Assembly (NCBI RefSeq): GCF_019448235.1
Contig: NZ_CP080409.1
Span: 2,046,001 to 2,110,000, forward strand
Length of the DNA: 64,000 nucleotides
DNA from: Nocardioides panacisoli
GTDB taxonomy: Bacteria > Actinomycetota > Actinomycetes > Propionibacteriales > Nocardioidaceae
Direction of reading: 5' to 3'
The notes below the pieces were generated by a model. It was not told the DNA's origin. It made no database searches and saw nothing but the letters and a program-made list of their open reading frames with translations. How positions within the stretch are numbered: position 1 is the first letter of the stretch; every line of letters begins with the position of its first letter. A program made the translations under genes and the position numbers. This document shows, in pieces, positions 24,803 through 33,610 of this stretch.

Positions 24803-26218
24803 TCACGAGACCGTCCACTGCGGACCCGACGGGGTGTCGGTCACCTCGACGCCGGCGGCCTTGATGCGGTCGCGGATGGCATCAGCGGTCGCGAAGTCCT
24901 TCTCCGCGCGGGCGCGGGCGCGCTCCTCCAGCAGGCCGTGGACCAGCGCGTCGACGGCCGCGGTCAGCCGGTCGGCCTCGTCCGAGCCCTGGTCGCCCCA
25001 CGCCGGGTCGGCCGGGTCGAGGCCCAGCACGTCGAGCATGGCACGCACGGCCCCCGCAGCTCCCCGGAGCGCGGCGTGGTCGCCGCCCTCCAGGAGCTTG
25101 TTGCCCTCGCGCACCACCTCGTGCAGTGCTGCGACCGCGGCGGGCGTCCCGAGGTCGTCCCCCATCGCAGCGACGAAGTCCGCGCAGGGCACGCCCGGGT
25201 CGACCGCTCCGCCCAGGGTCCTCGCGGAGCGGTCGAGGAAGTGCTCGATGCGCCCGAAGGCGGTGACCGCCTCGTCGAGCGCCTCGAAGCTGAACTCGAC
25301 GTGGGAGCGGTAGTGCGCGGCGACGATGTAGTAGCGCAGCTCGATGCCGCGGTAGCGCTCCAGGATGGCTGGGATGCTCAGCGTGTTGCCCAGCGACTTC
25401 GACATCTTCTCGCCCGCAGTGGTGATCCACGCGTTGTGCATCCAGTACGACGCGAAGTCGCTCCCCGCGGCACGGGACTGCGCGATCTCGTTCTCGTGGT
25501 GGGGGAAGCGCAGGTCGACGCCGCCACCGTGGATGTCGAACGCGCCACCGAGGTACTTGCCCGCCATCGCCGAGCACTCGATGTGCCACCCCGGACGACC
25601 GCGGCCCCACGGGGACGGCCAGGAGGCGGTGCGCGGCTCGGAGTCGGACTTCCAGCCCTTCCACAGGGCGAAGTCCCGCGGGTCCCGCTTGCCCCGCGGA
25701 TCGGCGTCCTCGGCGGGCTCCATGTCGTCGATGCCCTGGTGGGTCAGCTCGCCGTAGTCGGCCCAGGAACGCACGTCGAAGTAGACGTCCCCGGACCCGT
25801 CGCCGGCCGGGTAGGCGTGCCCGCGCTCGACCAGCTCACCGATGAGCTCGACCATCTCCGGCACGTGGCCGGTGGCCGCGGGCTCGTACGTCGGCGGCGC
25901 CACGTTCAAGGCGGCGTACGCCGCGGTGAGGGCGCGGTGCATGGCCTGCGCGTGGGCGTACCACGGGCGGCCCGCGTCCTCGGCCTTGGTGAGGATCTTG
26001 TCGTCGATGTCGGTGATGTTGCGGATGAAGGTGACGGCGTACCCCTCGTGGCGCAGCCAGCGCTGCAGCACGTCGAAGTTCACCGCCGACCGCACGTGAC
26101 CCACGTGGGGCTCACTCTGCACGGTGAGGCCACACACGTACAGACCCACTTCGCCCTCGCGCAGCGGCGCGAAGTCACGTACCTCGCGGGTCCTGGTGTC
26201 GTACAGCCTCAGAGTCAC
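24803..26218 (-). CDS. cysS: Cysteinyl-tRNA synthetase
   Basis: Class I aminoacyl-tRNA synthetase. HIGH signature [14 protein letters not shown] signature [10 protein letters not shown], and zinc ligands in YVCGLTV, HIECSAM and FPHHENE. 471 residues. I chose the GTG at 26218 ([13 protein letters not shown] is the conserved N-terminus); TACACT ends 7 nt before it and there is no Shine-Dalgarno, so a leaderless transcript is likely. The other Cys ligase of actinobacteria, MshC, is a paralogue, but the full anticodon-binding C-terminus seen here argues for CysS. First gene of the cysS-rlmB operon. Confidence 0.96.
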   Translation of the reverse strand: MTLRLYDTRTREVRDFAPLREGEVGLYVCGLTVQSEPHVGHVRSAVNFDVLQRWLRHEGYAVTFIRNITDIDDKILTKAEDAGRPWYAHAQAMHRALTAAYAALNVAPPTYEPAATGHVPEMVELIGELVERGHAYPAGDGSGDVYFDVRSWADYGELTHQGIDDMEPAEDADPRGKRDPRDFALWKGWKSDSEPRTASWPSPWGRGRPGWHIECSAMAGKYLGGAFDIHGGGVDLRFPHHENEIAQSRAAGSDFASYWMHNAWITTAGEKMSKSLGNTLSIPAILERYRGIELRYYIVAAHYRSHVEFSFEALDEAVTAFGRIEHFLDRSARTLGGAVDPGVPCADFVAAMGDDLGTPAAVAALHEVVREGNKLLEGGDHAALRGAAGAVRAMLDVLGLDPADPAWGDQGSDEADRLTAAVDALVHGLLEERARARAEKDFATADAIRDRIKAAGVEVTDTPSGPQWTVS

Positions 26219-26269
26219 GCGCGCCAGTGTAGGAGCCTCGGCGAGGCCGACCGGCATCCCAGCGCCACT

Positions 26270-26321
26270 GCCGAGTCGGCGCGAACTCGGGCGCAGGCGT
26301 GCCGAGTCGGTGCCAACTCGG
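26270..26321. repeat. Two copies of a 21-bp palindromic repeat
   Basis: GCCGAGTCGGCGCGAACTCGG (26270-26290) and the same unit with two changes (26301-26321) are 31 bp apart. Each can form a small hairpin by pairing CCGAGT with ACTCGG. They lie directly upstream of cysS and resemble REP-like or operator elements; origin unknown. Confidence 0.7.
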
Positions 26322-26357
26322 CAGCGCGGGGGCCGGACGGTGCTGTTCCGGGCCCAG

Positions 26358-26457
26358 TTCACGCCGACCCGCTCGTCCCTCGCTCCCGGCGTTCAGACGC
26401 CACCATCGGCGCTTCACGCCGACCCGCTCGTCCCTCGCTCCCGGCGTTCAGACGCCA
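26358..26457. repeat. 45-bp perfect direct repeat, period 55 bp
   Basis: A 45-bp unit beginning TTCACGCCGACCCGCTCG occurs at 26358-26402 and again, identical, at 26413-26457, separated by CCATCGGCGC. The second copy includes the last codons and stop of the SDR gene (26448), so the first copy looks like a duplication of the gene's 3' end. Each unit also has GGCGTTCAGACGCC, a short inverted repeat that may terminate the SDR operon. Confidence 0.85.
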
Positions 26458-27188
26458 TAACCACCGTCGACGTCGAGCTTCTGGCCGCTGATGAACCCCG
26501 CCCGCGGCGAGGCGAGGAAGCAGACCGCCTCGGCCACGTCGGCCGCCGTGCCGAAGCGGCGCAGGGCGATGTGGCCGCGGGCGACCGCCAGGGCATCGGC
26601 ATCGAGCTCGCCGCTGTCGATGAGCCGGGCGGCCATGCCGTCGGTGAGCATGCCCGGCCCCACGGCGTTGACCCGCACCCCGAACCGGCCTTCCTCCGCC
26701 GCGAGCGCACGCACCAGCGCCTCGACCGCCGCCTTGGGTGCCGAGGAGAGTCCGTCACGGACCGGGTAGCGCGTGGTGGCCGCCGTGGTGACGGCGACCA
26801 GGGACCCGTGGCTGGCGCGCAGCGACGGCAACGCAGCGTGGGCCACGGCGAAGAAGCCGGCGGAGTCCGCGGCCAACTGGTCGGCCATGGCGTCCGGTGC
26901 CACCGTCGAGAGGTGCTGCATGGGCACGTGGGGGCCCGCGGCGTACACCACGGTGTGGAGGCCGCCCAGCTCCTCCGAGGCGCGTGCCACGACGTCGGCG
27001 ACCGCGGCACGGTCGGTCAGGTCGAGCTCGTGGGACGCCTCGCCGACCTCGGCCGCCCGGCGGCGGTGGGTGACCACGACCCGGGCGCCGCGCTCGGTCA
27101 GCAGCTCGGCGATCGCGCGGCCCAGCCCACCGGAGCCACCCACCACGAGCGCACCGCCGGGCATCCCGGCGAAGTCGGCCTCGCTCAT
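26448..27188 (-). CDS. SDR-family oxidoreductase
   Basis: NAD(P)-dependent short-chain dehydrogenase, 246 residues, substrate unknown. The Rossmann start is GGALVVGGSGGLGRAIAELL (TGxxxGxG variant beginning VGGSGGLG), then VVYAAGPHV in place of NNAG. The usual catalytic Tyr-x3-Lys is replaced by LSSAPKAAVEALVRALA: the Lys is present but the Tyr position reads Ser or Ala, so catalytic competence is in doubt. The C-terminus ISGQKLDVDGGYGV is the classic SDR ending. The ATG at 27188 overlaps the stop of the molybdoenzyme gene as ATGA, so the two are coupled. Confidence 0.85.
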   Translation of the reverse strand: MSEADFAGMPGGALVVGGSGGLGRAIAELLTERGARVVVTHRRRAAEVGEASHELDLTDRAAVADVVARASEELGGLHTVVYAAGPHVPMQHLSTVAPDAMADQLAADSAGFFAVAHAALPSLRASHGSLVAVTTAATTRYPVRDGLSSAPKAAVEALVRALAAEEGRFGVRVNAVGPGMLTDGMAARLIDSGELDADALAVARGHIALRRFGTAADVAEAVCFLASPRAGFISGQKLDVDGGYGV

Positions 27189-28729
27189 GCGCCGACGGTG
27201 AAGTCGACCGTGTGCCACCCCGTCGCGCCGTCGGGACGTACGCCGGTCACCGCGCCGGTCTGCACGGTGCCGTCGGCGTCGATCGCCCGGACGCGGAGCC
27301 GGTGGTCACCCGCCGGGGCGTCGACCGTGGCGCGCCACTGCACCCAGGTGTCGACGTTGGGGACCTCGGCGAGGTCGGCCGGTTGCCAGGCGCCGCCGTC
27401 CAGGGAGACCTCGACACCGGAGATGCCGGTGTGCTGGGCCCAGGCCATGCCGGCGCAGAGGATCGAGCCCTCGGTGAGCTCGTCGCTGCCGGACGGGACG
27501 TCGATGCGGGAGGACATCTTGACCGGGCCCATCTCCGACCAGCCCTTGTCGCTCCAGTAGGCGGTGATGTCCTCGAACCGGGTCACCTCCATGTCGACGA
27601 CCCACTTGCAGGCCGAGACGTAGCCGTAGAGGCCCGGCACGATGGTGCGGACGGGGAAGCCGTGCTCGATCTCGAGGGGCTCGCCGTTCATCGCCACCGC
27701 CAGCATCGCGTTGCGCTCGTCCATCAGCGCGGCCAGCGGGGTGCCGCAGGTCCACCCGTCCTCGGAGGTCTGCAGCACCGCGTCGGCCCCCTCGAGCGGT
27801 CCCGCCTCGGCGAGCAGCGAGGCGAGTCGGTAGCCGCTCCACCAGGCGTTGCCGATCAGGTCGCCGCCGACCTCGTTGGACACGCAGTTGAGCGTGATCC
27901 AGTCCTGGGTGATCTCGCGGTCGTCGGAGACGAGGTCGTCGAAGTCGAGCTCGATCTCCTGCTCGACCATGCCGTGGATCCGCAGTCGCCAGTCGGCCGC
28001 CTCGATGGTCGGCTTGATGAGCGCGGTGTCGATCAGGTAGAAGTCCTCGGCGTTGGTGCGCCACGGCGTCACGCCCTCGACACCGACTCCCACACCCACC
28101 GGACTGGGTGGCTTGGTGACGCTGTTGAGGCGCAGCAGGTTGCGGCTCTCCTCCGCCGCGCGCCGGCCGCCGGCGGCGACCTTGCCCAGGACGGCGGTGG
28201 CGACCGCGGCCACGCCGACGAGCCCGACCGCGCCGAGGAAGCGGCGGCGGGAGTGGGTGGCCTGCTCGGACTCCTCGTCGCCGACGTCGGCGACCTCCCA
28301 GTGGCGCAGGCGCTCGGCGGCGACGGCCAGGGCGAGCAGCCACACCACCAGGCCGACGGCGATCGGGGCGAAGTCGACCAACTGGGTGCCCGGCTTGGCG
28401 GCGACCGCGACGGCACCGACAGCGGCCAGCACGCAGAACCCGGTGACGGCTGCCCACCACCGCTCCTGGGCCAGCTGCCCGAACCAGCCGAAGAGGAGGC
28501 CGAGCACGACGGCCATGCCCACACCCAGGGCGAGCTTGTCGCTCTCGCCGAAGGTGGCGATCGCCCAGTCCACGACGGGGCCGGGGGTGAGGGCGACCGC
28601 TCCCTCCCCGACGGCGACGACGGGAGCCTCGCGCACCCGGAGGATGCCGGCGGCGAGGTAGCTGGTGGTGACACCGAGTGCGCCCGCGGCGACACCCGCG
28701 GACCACCACCAGCCTCGGAACGTGCTCAC
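27185..28729 (-). CDS. Membrane-anchored molybdopterin-dependent oxidoreductase (sulfite oxidase fold)
   Basis: A 514-residue protein. Residues 1-200 contain about five membrane helices (for example VVLGLLFGWFGQL; APIAVGLVVWLLALAVA) and then SRRRFLGAVGLVGVAAVATAVLG, a further hydrophobic segment with a twin-arginine look (SRRRFLG), consistent with an extracytoplasmic catalytic domain. The Mo-cofactor domain has the ligand Cys282 in ITLNCVSNEVGG and the WWSGYRLASLLAEAG and HGFPVRTIVPGLYGY stretches; the C-terminal 110 residues are the Ig-like Mo-co dimerisation domain. Reaction unknown: sulfite, nitrate-like or protein methionine sulfoxide substrates are possible. GTG start at 28729, no clear Shine-Dalgarno. 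Confidence 0.9.
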   Translation of the reverse strand: MSTFRGWWWSAGVAAGALGVTTSYLAAGILRVREAPVVAVGEGAVALTPGPVVDWAIATFGESDKLALGVGMAVVLGLLFGWFGQLAQERWWAAVTGFCVLAAVGAVAVAAKPGTQLVDFAPIAVGLVVWLLALAVAAERLRHWEVADVGDEESEQATHSRRRFLGAVGLVGVAAVATAVLGKVAAGGRRAAEESRNLLRLNSVTKPPSPVGVGVGVEGVTPWRTNAEDFYLIDTALIKPTIEAADWRLRIHGMVEQEIELDFDDLVSDDREITQDWITLNCVSNEVGGDLIGNAWWSGYRLASLLAEAGPLEGADAVLQTSEDGWTCGTPLAALMDERNAMLAVAMNGEPLEIEHGFPVRTIVPGLYGYVSACKWVVDMEVTRFEDITAYWSDKGWSEMGPVKMSSRIDVPSGSDELTEGSILCAGMAWAQHTGISGVEVSLDGGAWQPADLAEVPNVDTWVQWRATVDAPAGDHRLRVRAIDADGTVQTGAVTGVRPDGATGWHTVDFTVGA

Positions 28730-28805
28730 CCCTCGATTGTGGCCCAGAAGGCCAGACGGCGGGTAGCGCGCCCCCGCGAGGGTGGGGCTGAGGCATGATC
28801 GGGGC

Positions 28806-29321
28806 GTGCTGTCTCCCCGGGTCGGCCTCGGCGCCGACGTCCACCGCCTGGTCCCCCGTGAGAGCGACGACGCGCCGATGGCGCTGGCCGGGCTGACCTG
28901 GCCCGACGAGGGACACCGGCTCGAGGGCCACTCCGACGCCGACGTCGCGGCGCACGCCGCGTGTGACGCGCTGCTCTCGGCAGCGGGCCTGGGAGACCTC
29001 GGCAGCAACTTCGGCACCGCAGAGCCGGAGTGGGCAGGCGCAGCGGGCGCCGTACTGCTGGCTGAGACGGTCCGGCGGGTGCACGCAGCAGGGTTCAGTA
29101 TCTGTAACGTGGCGTTACAGGTGATCGGCAACCGGCCCAAGCTCGGGCCGCGGCGGGACGAGGCCCAACGGGTGCTCTCCGACGTGGTCGGGGCTCCGGT
29201 GACGGTGTCGGCCACGACCACCGACGGCCTCGGCCTCACCGGACGCGGCGAGGGTGTCGCGGCCATCGCCACCGCCCTGCTCACCGCCGAGCCCCCCGAC
29301 CGGGAGGAAGCGCCCCGATGA
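28806..29321 (+). CDS. ispF: 2-C-methyl-D-erythritol 2,4-cyclodiphosphate synthase
   Basis: MEP-pathway enzyme converting CDP-ME 2-phosphate to MEcPP for isoprenoid synthesis. The signature [10 protein letters not shown] carries the zinc-binding Asp and His, and [29 protein letters not shown] is the second canonical block; [19 protein letters not shown] is the C-terminal hexapeptide region. 171 residues from the GTG at 28806. Its stop overlaps the ATG of the following hydrolase gene by 4 bp. The cytidylyltransferase ispD lies 1.4 kb downstream, not adjacent. Confidence 0.95.
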   Translation: MLSPRVGLGADVHRLVPRESDDAPMALAGLTWPDEGHRLEGHSDADVAAHAACDALLSAAGLGDLGSNFGTAEPEWAGAAGAVLLAETVRRVHAAGFSICNVALQVIGNRPKLGPRRDEAQRVLSDVVGAPVTVSATTTDGLGLTGRGEGVAAIATALLTAEPPDREEAPR

Positions 29322-30328
29322 CCACCCACCGACTGCGGACCGCCGACGACCTGGAGCTCCACGTCAGCGTCCACGGCCCCGCCGATGCTCCCCTCACCGT
29401 GCTGCTGGCGCACTGCTGGACCGCGGACGAGGACGACTGGCACTACCAGACCCGGGCCGTGCTGAGCCGCTACGGCCACGGCATCCGCCTCCTCACCTGG
29501 GACCACCGTGGGCACGGTCGGTCCGAGGCCGCCCCGGAGGCGGCGTGCACCATCGCCCACCTCACGCGCGACCTCGGCGCCGTGGTCGACGCATTCGCCC
29601 CCACCGGCCCGCTGCTCGTGGCCGGCCACTCGATCGGCGGCATGGTCATGACCGCCATCCCCGAGGAGCGACCCGACCTCGTCCCACGGATCCGGGGCCT
29701 CCTGTTCGTCTCCACCTCCGCGGGCGAGCTCGACGGCGTGACGCTCGGGTTCCCCGAGGCCACGGCGCCCCTCGTCCGCGCCCAGCTGCCCCGCATGCTC
29801 GCCACCCGGGCGCGCATCCTGAGCCGCTCCAAGCGCCTGAGCCAGCCCGTCACCGAACGCCGGGTGGTGCGCCACTTCCTCTTCGGGCGCCCACGACGCC
29901 TGCGCGACACCGGCCTCGTCGTGGACCAGCTGATCAACTGCCCGCCCGCCACCATGTCGGGGTTCGTCCACGACTTCATGACCCACGAGCGTGCGGCCGG
30001 GCTCGCGGCGTACGCCGGCATCCCGGCGACCGTGCTCGTCGGCACCCGCGACCTGCTGACGCCGCCGCCGCACGCCCGACGGTTGGCCCGCCACCTGCCC
30101 GGCGCGCGGCTGCTGGTCGCGCCGGAGGCCGGCCACATGCTGCCCCTGGAACGCGACGAACTGGTCTCCACCGAGCTGTGCCGGCTCATCGACAGCGCCC
30201 TGGCGACGCGCGGCGCCCGTGTCTCAGCGGCGCCGGCGCGAGCCGATCAGGACCGTGCCCCGCGCGACCTTCACCCGGTAGACCGGGACGGCGACGTGCG
30301 GGTCGTCCAGGCACCGGCCGGTCCGTAG
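29318..30328 (+). CDS. Alpha/beta hydrolase, translationally coupled to ispF
   Basis: A 336-residue alpha/beta-hydrolase-fold enzyme of unknown substrate. Landmarks: [13 protein letters not shown] (oxyanion region), [13 protein letters not shown], nucleophile Ser in [11 protein letters not shown] (GHSIG), Asp in [11 protein letters not shown] and His in [11 protein letters not shown]. The fold is complete at about residue 300; the last 35 residues ([26 protein letters not shown]) are low complexity and lie antisense to the end of nirD, suggesting that an ancestral stop was lost. ATGA overlap with ispF shows coupling. Confidence 0.87.
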   Translation: MTTHRLRTADDLELHVSVHGPADAPLTVLLAHCWTADEDDWHYQTRAVLSRYGHGIRLLTWDHRGHGRSEAAPEAACTIAHLTRDLGAVVDAFAPTGPLLVAGHSIGGMVMTAIPEERPDLVPRIRGLLFVSTSAGELDGVTLGFPEATAPLVRAQLPRMLATRARILSRSKRLSQPVTERRVVRHFLFGRPRRLRDTGLVVDQLINCPPATMSGFVHDFMTHERAAGLAAYAGIPATVLVGTRDLLTPPPHARRLARHLPGARLLVAPEAGHMLPLERDELVSTELCRLIDSALATRGARVSAAPARADQDRAPRDLHPVDRDGDVRVVQAPAGP

Positions 30329-30583
30329 GTCGAAGCCGTGCCGGTGCGCCGGCGACCCGACGAACCAGTGGCCGTCACGACGGCCCACGATCCCCTTCGC
30401 CAGCCCTCCCGAAGCACTGTGGGCGAAGGGGTCGTGGTTGCCCAGGGCGTGCACGGTGCCGTCGTCGACACGGAACACCGCGATGGCCTGGCCGTGCGCC
30501 AGCACGGTCACCCCACGGCCGACCTCGAGCTCGTCGACCGGGCAGGCGCGCTGCCACTCCCGCGGAGCCGTGCTGGCCGTCAT
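30224..30583 (-). CDS. nirD: NirD-like nitrite reductase small subunit (Rieske-fold)
   Basis: A 119-residue Rieske-fold protein of the NirD type, the small subunit of NADH-dependent assimilatory nitrite reductase. The conserved block GNHDPFAHSASGGLAKGIVGRRDG and [19 protein letters not shown] match NirD, which lacks the Cys-His ligands for a [2Fe-2S] cluster; they are absent here too. No nirB (large subunit) lies in the window, so this copy is an orphan or works with a distant nirB. It overlaps the convergent hydrolase gene by 105 bp. Confidence 0.85.
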   Translation of the reverse strand: MTASTAPREWQRACPVDELEVGRGVTVLAHGQAIAVFRVDDGTVHALGNHDPFAHSASGGLAKGIVGRRDGHWFVGSPAHRHGFDLRTGRCLDDPHVAVPVYRVKVARGTVLIGSRRRR

Positions 30584-30681
30584 GGACGCCGACGCTAGGG
30601 ACGTCGTGTTCGCGTTGTCCTACGCGGATGTAACGGTCGTGAAAACGCCACGCGCGCGGCCGCACCACTAGTCTCGCCGTC

Positions 30682-31407
30682 GTGCCTGCCAATGCCGCCG
30701 TCGTCGTCCTCGCCGCGGGATCGGGGACCCGTGTCGGCGCCGAGGTGAACAAGGTGTTGCTGCCCCTGCACGGCCGGCCCGTCATCGGGTGGTCGCTGCT
30801 CGCGGCGCTCGCCGTGCCCGATGTCGACCCCCTCGTGCTCGTGTGCCGGCCGGCCGACCGTGCCGCGACGGAGCAGGCCGTCGCGCCCCTGCTCGGCGAG
30901 CGCGAGGTCCTGCTGGTCGACGGCGGGAGCACGCGCCACGAGTCCGAGGACCGGGCCCTGCGGGTGCTGCGGCCACGCATCGAGGCCGGCGAGGTCGACG
31001 TGGTCGCGATCCACGACGGCGCCCGCCCGCTCGCCGCCACCGCGCTCTTCGCCCGCACGATCCGGATCGCCAGGGAGCACGGCGGCGCCGTTCCCACCGT
31101 GACCCTGCCCGGCCTGCTGTCACGGGACCCGGGCGCCACCGCGTCGGGCACGCTGGTCGGCGTCCAGACCCCGCAGGCGTTCCGGGCCGCGCCCCTGCTC
31201 GCGGCGTTCGACGCCGCGCGCTCCGACGGGTTCGAGGGCACCGACACGGCCGCCTGCCTCGCGGCGTACGACGCCGAGGTGACGGTGCGGGCCGTGCCGA
31301 GCGGGCCGGACAACCTGAAGGTCACCTGGCCCGAGGACGTCGCGACCGCGGAGGCCCTACTGGTGCTCGGCGGTGAGGGCGGCGAGGACCCGCAGGTCCT
31401 CGACTGA
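30682..31407 (+). CDS. ispD: 2-C-methyl-D-erythritol 4-phosphate cytidylyltransferase
   Basis: MEP-pathway enzyme forming CDP-methylerythritol from MEP and CTP. N-terminal CTP loop [27 protein letters not shown], then [24 protein letters not shown] and [14 protein letters not shown], all intact. 241 residues from the GTG at 30682, which lies 7 nt after TAGTCT with no Shine-Dalgarno (probable leaderless mRNA). Its 3' end overlaps by 51 bp a convergent gene encoding a divergent IspD-like protein. Confidence 0.94.
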   Translation: MPANAAVVVLAAGSGTRVGAEVNKVLLPLHGRPVIGWSLLAALAVPDVDPLVLVCRPADRAATEQAVAPLLGEREVLLVDGGSTRHESEDRALRVLRPRIEAGEVDVVAIHDGARPLAATALFARTIRIAREHGGAVPTVTLPGLLSRDPGATASGTLVGVQTPQAFRAAPLLAAFDAARSDGFEGTDTAACLAAYDAEVTVRAVPSGPDNLKVTWPEDVATAEALLVLGGEGGEDPQVLD

Positions 31408-31917
31408 CGCGACGCGGCGGGCACTGGGAGGCGCCTCGAGGAGGCGCGTCTCGTGGTCGCGCCGCAGCTGGCCGACGAGGGCGGCGAAGTCCGTGGTCGG
31501 CGGCCCGTCGACGAGGTCGGCGACCACGGCGGCGGGCAGCACGATCGGCGAGCAGACACCCACCAGGCCGGAGCGGTCCACGGTGGCGCCGAGGTCGGCC
31601 TCGACGAGCTGCTTGACGGTGTCGGTGACGGGGCGTACGCCGACCACGACCGCGTCGTGCTCGACCGACTCCGCGATGCAGTGGGCGATCCAGTCCGGCG
31701 GCGTCATGGGGCACAGCGGGTCGTGGAGCACGACCGGGCCCCCGTGGGCGATGACGTTGGACCAGGGCACGCCCTGGTCGACGATCTCGACCTCCGCCTC
31801 CTGCAGCGCCCACGCGGCGACGGCGACCAGCGCCTCGCCGTGGATCAGGCGGTAGGGCAGCGACCCCCGGTCCTCGTCACAGACGAGTCCGACGGCCGCT
31901 GCCTCCTCCGGCGTCAG
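31357..31917 (-). CDS. IspD-like pseudoenzyme coupled to carD
   Basis: A 186-residue protein with recognisable IspD order but altered active-site loops. [21 protein letters not shown] stands where IspD has HDGARP, and [18 protein letters not shown] matches [20 protein letters not shown] is the IspD C-terminus. The CTP-binding loop is replaced by [20 protein letters not shown], so catalysis is unlikely. No ATG or GTG fits the conserved N-terminus: the first GTG is at 31770 and would remove 49 residues of clear homology. CTG at 31917 overlaps the carD stop as CTGA, the probable start by translational coupling. The last 51 bp overlap true ispD. Confidence 0.7.
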   Translation of the reverse strand: MTPEEAAAVGLVCDEDRGSLPYRLIHGEALVAVAAWALQEAEVEIVDQGVPWSNVIAHGGPVVLHDPLCPMTPPDWIAHCIAESVEHDAVVVGVRPVTDTVKQLVEADLGATVDRSGLVGVCSPIVLPAAVVADLVDGPPTTDFAALVGQLRRDHETRLLEAPPSARRVASVEDLRVLAALTAEHQ

Positions 31918-32399
31918 GACGCGAGGACCTCGTCGAGGATGGTCTCGGCCTTGTCCTCGTTGGTGTTCTCGGCGAGCGCGAGCTCGGAGACCAGGATCTG
32001 GCGCGCCTTGGCCAGCATCCGCTTCTCACCGGCGGACAGGCCGCGGTCGCGCTCGCGGCGCCACAGGTCACGCACGACCTCGGACACCTTCATGACGTCT
32101 CCGCTGTGGAGCTTCTCGAGGTTGGCCTTGTAGCGGCGCGACCAGTTGGTCGGCTCCTCGACGTGCTCGGCACGCAGGATGCCGAAAACCTTGTCCAGCC
32201 CCTCCTTGTCGACGACATCGCGGACGCCGACCAGGTCGAGGTTGCACGCCGGCACCCTCACCACCAGGTCCTGCTGTGCGACGATCCTCAGGACGAGGTA
32301 CTGACGCTCCTCTCCCTTGATCGTCCGCATCTCGATGTCCTCGATGACTGCGGCCCCGTGATTGGGGTAGACGACCGTTTCTCCAACGGTGAAAGTCAT
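31914..32399 (-). CDS. carD: CarD-family RNA polymerase-binding regulator
   Basis: Essential actinobacterial transcription factor that binds the RNA polymerase beta subunit and stabilises the open complex at rRNA and many other promoters. Residues 1-60 form the Tudor-like RNA polymerase-interacting domain ([19 protein letters not shown]), and the rest is the helical DNA-binding domain ([45 protein letters not shown]). 161 residues, typical. Ribosome site AGGAAGGGGA upstream; promoter with extended -10 at 32427-32435. Followed in overlap by the IspD-like gene. Confidence 0.97.
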   Translation of the reverse strand: MTFTVGETVVYPNHGAAVIEDIEMRTIKGEERQYLVLRIVAQQDLVVRVPACNLDLVGVRDVVDKEGLDKVFGILRAEHVEEPTNWSRRYKANLEKLHSGDVMKVSEVVRDLWRRERDRGLSAGEKRMLAKARQILVSELALAENTNEDKAETILDEVLAS

Positions 32400-32426
32400 A
32401 TGTGGCGATCCCCTTCCTAGGGCTTC

Positions 32427-32435
32427 ATCATACCA
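32427..32435 (-). promoter_or_regulatory. Extended -10 promoter of carD
   Basis: On the reverse strand TGGTATGAT is an extended -10 (TGnTATGAT, 5 of 6 matches to TATAAT) 28 nt before the carD start codon, near the middle of the 214-bp gap between carD and the divergent UbiA-family gene. Confidence 0.6.
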
Positions 32436-32613
32436 TGCCCAGACGGTGCTCTCGGACGGTGTTTTCGCAGGTCAGAGCGGCATTCGCGGGCTTGACAGAA
32501 GGCCATCGGTGTGGTCCACGCCGCATCGGCGGACCCAGCGGTCACGAGGTTTCCGCGCGAATCGCTGCACAATCGGCTGCGCCGCACGGCGCCGGTGGTC
32601 AATACTGCACCGC

Positions 32614-33468
32614 ATGGCGATCATGCAGCGCTGGCGGCGCCGCGACCCCGCCACCGAGGAGGACGCGCGCCCACGCCCGGCACCCCCTTCCGCCGGCGCC
32701 CCGGACCGCTCCCCGCACCGTGACGCCGCCACCACCCAGTCCGCGGACTCCCCGAGTGGCTCGCTGCTGGACTCCCCGGCCCTGCTGCTGGTGCGGGCCG
32801 CGCACCCCAAGCAGGGCGCCCTCACCGCGGCCGTCGTGTTCGGCGTCGCGGTCCTGGCCGGGCGCCCGGCCCGCGAGGCAGGGGTGATCCTGGCGACGGT
32901 GCTCACCGGTCAGGCGATCCTGGGCTGGCACAACGACCTCGTCGACCGTCGACGCGACCGCGCCCACGAGGCAACGGGCAAGCCCCTCGCCGACGGCCGG
33001 CTCTCACCGGCCAACACCTGGTTCGCCCTGATCCTGGCAGCGCTCCTGCTGCTGCCGCTGTCGATCACGACCGGCATCACCGCCGGCATGATCTACCTGG
33101 CCTCGGTCGCCGTCGGGATGCTGGGCAACGTGCTGTTCCGCACCACTCCGCTGTCGTGGTGGTCCTGGGCCGCCTCCTACGCGATGCTGCCGGCCTACCT
33201 CACCTACGGCGGCTGGGGCGGCCAGGCGACCGGCGCCCCGCCGGAGACCGCGATCACGGTGCTCGCCGCCCTCATCGGTGTCGGCGTCCACTTCCTGCGC
33301 TCGGTGTGGGGACTGGTCGGCGACCACCAGGACGGCTGGAACTCGCTGCCGCTGAAGGTCGGACTCAAGCTCGGCGCGACGCGACTGCTGATGCTGTCCT
33401 CGGTCTACCTGGGCGTCATGGCGGTGGTCACCGTCGTGGTCGCCAGCCAGGTGGGCATCGCGCGCTGA
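32614..33468 (+). CDS. UbiA-family prenyltransferase (substrate unknown)
   Basis: Integral membrane aromatic prenyltransferase-type enzyme with about eight to nine helices after a 55-residue Pro/Ala-rich cytoplasmic start. The first Asp-rich prenyl-diphosphate motif is GWHNDLVDRRRDRAHEATGKP (NDxxDxxxD). The second Asp motif is weaker (GLVGDHQDGWNSLPLKVGLKLG). Relatives make menaquinones or modify other polyprenyl acceptors; the MenA-specific context is absent. ATG at 32614 (MAIMQRWRRRD); a second ATG at 32623 is possible. 284 residues. Divergent from carD. Confidence 0.85.
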   Translation: MAIMQRWRRRDPATEEDARPRPAPPSAGAPDRSPHRDAATTQSADSPSGSLLDSPALLLVRAAHPKQGALTAAVVFGVAVLAGRPAREAGVILATVLTGQAILGWHNDLVDRRRDRAHEATGKPLADGRLSPANTWFALILAALLLLPLSITTGITAGMIYLASVAVGMLGNVLFRTTPLSWWSWAASYAMLPAYLTYGGWGGQATGAPPETAITVLAALIGVGVHFLRSVWGLVGDHQDGWNSLPLKVGLKLGATRLLMLSSVYLGVMAVVTVVVASQVGIAR

Positions 33469-33610
33469 TCGCGCCTCGATCGCGCCGACGGCCAGACTGC
33501 CTTCGAGTGGCCGGCACGCTGACGCTAGAGTGTGGCCGCTCCCGGAGAGCACACGGAAACGTCGATCACGTCCGAGGAAACAGCCCATGATCGCAGCGGA
33601 GGCCCGCCGA

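Noticed and set aside
26358..26457. CRISPR-like array
   Set aside because: Only two copies of a 45-bp unit with a 10-bp spacer, and no cas genes nearby; it is a tandem duplication of a gene end.
31322..31813. Reverse-strand frame of about 160 codons rich in Arg/Pro/Gly overlapping the IspD-like gene
   Set aside because: It is a frame-shifted reading of the same gene; the frame ending at 31357 carries IspD motifs.
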